Shown piece after piece: positions 5,344 through 5,979 of a stretch of 5,979 bases of DNA (position 1 is its first letter; each line of letters begins with the position of its first letter). Both the position numbers and the translations under genes were made by a program. Location of the stretch: the NCBI GenBank assembly GCA_021799325.1, contig JAJZAS010000107.1:1-5979 (forward strand). Direction: 5' to 3'. The notes beneath the pieces were generated by a model, which had not been told where the DNA came from, did not search any database, and saw only the letters and a list, made by a program, of their open reading frames with translations. The stretch comes from Bacillota bacterium. GTDB taxonomy: Bacteria > Bacillota > Bacilli > Alicyclobacillales > SLC66.

Positions 5344-5371
5344 AGGAGGTGCGGGTGCATACCCGCAGACA
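5344..5371 (+). promoter_or_regulatory. nusG ribosome-binding site with a hairpin in the spacer
   Basis: AGGAGGT (5344-5350) is the only strong Shine-Dalgarno site before nusG, but it is 21 nt from ATG 5372. The gap holds a perfect hairpin: GCGGGT (5351-5356), loop GCAT, ACCCGC (5361-5366). If the hairpin folds, only AGACA (5367-5371) separates it from the ATG, giving a normal working distance. No in-frame start codon lies at ordinary spacing. Confidence 0.7.
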
Positions 5372-5917
5372 ATGGATAATCAACTGGAAAAACACTGGTA
5401 CGTGGTACACACGTACTCTGGGTATGAGAACAAAGTCAAAGACAATCTGGAGCGCCGAGTGGCATCCATGGACATGTCTGACAAAATTTTTCGTGTGCTC
5501 GTGCCAACTGAGGAAGAAATCGAGGTCAAAAACGGCAAGCGACGCCCGGTAAAGCGCAAGGTTTTCCCTGGGTATGTGCTGGTGGAGATGATCATGACGG
5601 ACGACTCGTGGTACGTGGTCAGAAACACGCCTGGCGTGACAGGATTTGTCGGCTCTAGTGGTGCAGGTTCTAAGCCGATTCCGCTTCATTCCAGCGAAGT
5701 GATGTCGATCATGCGGCACATGGGTGAAGAGGACGTCAAGACGCGCTTTGACTTCGAACTGAAAGAACCAGTTCGGATTATTGCGGGTCCGTTCGCTGAC
5801 TTTGTCGGTACCATTGACGAAATTGATCACGAGAAGCAAAAGGTACGTGTGCTCGTCTCCATGTTTGGACGGGACACACCTGTAGAGCTTGATTTTGATC
5901 AGATCGAGAAACTATAA
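5372..5917 (+). CDS. nusG: Transcription termination/antitermination factor NusG
   Basis: NusG binds the RNA polymerase clamp and controls pausing, termination and coupling with ribosomes. The 181-residue product has the NGN domain at about 7-110 (HWYVVHTYSGYENKV, then KRKVFPGYVLVE, DDSWYVVRNTPGVTGFVG) and a C-terminal KOW domain at about 130-181 (VRIIAGPFADFVGTID, FGRDTPVELDF). Start ATG 5372 gives MDNQLEKHWYV, close to the Bacillus N-terminus. The longer frame from TTG 5315 or ATG 5327 would overlap secE, has no ribosome-binding site and adds residues foreign to the family. The Shine-Dalgarno site is set apart by a hairpin (see 5344-5371). A ribosomal-protein ribosome-binding site follows in the last bases, as expected for the nusG-rplK order. 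Confidence 0.96.
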   Translation: MDNQLEKHWYVVHTYSGYENKVKDNLERRVASMDMSDKIFRVLVPTEEEIEVKNGKRRPVKRKVFPGYVLVEMIMTDDSWYVVRNTPGVTGFVGSSGAGSKPIPLHSSEVMSIMRHMGEEDVKTRFDFELKEPVRIIAGPFADFVGTIDEIDHEKQKVRVLVSMFGRDTPVELDFDQIEKL

Positions 5918-5964
5918 TACAGATTGCTGTATGCAACGGCTACGATGTGTTCATTGGCTCGTAG
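5917..5964 (+). promoter_or_regulatory. Two small hairpins between nusG and the next gene
   Basis: The first hairpin is ATACAG/CTGTAT (5917-5922/5927-5932) with loop ATTG. The second is CTACGA/TCGTAG (5940-5945/5959-5964) with a 13-base loop that can form a short inner TG/CA pairing. Neither is followed by a T-run, so they are not terminators. The second ends just before the ribosome-binding site of the next gene. By context that gene is rplK, whose leader is a known place for autogenous control by ribosomal protein L1; whether this is such a site is inference. Confidence 0.45.
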
Positions 5965-5965
5965 T

Positions 5966-5973
5966 GGGAGGAG
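5966..5973 (+). promoter_or_regulatory. Ribosome-binding site of a gene beyond the window (probably rplK)
   Basis: GGGAGGAG is a strong Shine-Dalgarno site, and the window ends 6 nt after it, where a start codon would be expected. The gene is not visible. Ribosomal protein L11 (rplK) is inferred only from the usual order after nusG. Confidence 0.6.
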
Positions 5974-5979
5974 ATCGGA

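Noticed and set aside
5315..5371. Longer nusG starts at TTG 5315 or ATG 5327
   Set aside because: They overlap secE or lack any ribosome-binding site, and would add residues not seen in the NusG family.
1..5979. Search for CRISPR arrays, insertion sequences, tRNA or rRNA genes, and attachment sites
   Set aside because: No regularly spaced repeats, transposase-like proteins, terminal inverted repeats or cloverleaf sequences were seen; the window is filled by conserved housekeeping genes.

Overview
This is a conserved housekeeping segment of a Firmicutes chromosome, with every gene on the + strand. The order is gltX (3' end), T-box leader, cysE, cysS, mrnC, rlmB, sigH, rpmG, secE, nusG. It is the classic Bacilli block next to the rplKAJL-rpoBC cluster. 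The sporulation sigma factor SigH, the T-box in front of cysE-cysS, strong Shine-Dalgarno sites and frequent TTG/GTG starts all fit Bacilli. The base composition is moderate (about half G+C by eye), and the NYN-domain gene rae1/yacP, which sits between rlmB and sigH in Bacillus subtilis, is absent. An Alicyclobacillaceae-like member is a reasonable guess, but the genus cannot be fixed from the sequence alone.

Layout. Positions 1-215 hold the last 70 codons of gltX (glutamyl-tRNA synthetase). Positions 216-541 hold a promoter-like -10 box and a complete T-box riboswitch. Stem I, the UGC (Cys) specifier, Stem II, the IIA/B pseudoknot, a Stem III candidate, the antiterminator and the intrinsic terminator can all be drawn by hand. 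The T-box controls cysE (542-1225) and cysS (1206-2591), with mrnC (2593-2988) and rlmB (2985-4025) tightly packed or overlapping behind them. Positions 4026-4131 hold an inverted repeat and a good sigma-A-type promoter for sigH (4132-4776), which ends in a terminator overlapping its own stop codon. A further promoter candidate near 4840-4869 precedes rpmG (4909-5058), secE (5101-5334) and nusG (5372-5917). The last 62 bases hold two small hairpins and a Shine-Dalgarno site for a gene beyond the window, by context rplK.

How the genes work together. CysE makes O-acetylserine for cysteine synthesis and CysS charges tRNA-Cys. The T-box reads uncharged tRNA-Cys, so both respond to cysteine starvation. 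MrnC and RlmB both act on 23S rRNA (processing and 2'-O-methylation). RpmG is a ribosomal protein, SecE is part of the protein-export channel, NusG is a transcription elongation factor, and SigH directs transition-phase and early sporulation genes.

Nothing here looks like a mobile element, CRISPR array, defence island or new multi-gene system. The points most worth a second look are small: a nusG ribosome-binding site set 21 nt from its ATG with a perfect hairpin in the gap; a 104-residue Arg/Gly-rich extension on RlmB; a T-box with a compensated variant of its most conserved sequence; and hairpins in front of secE, sigH and the presumed rplK.
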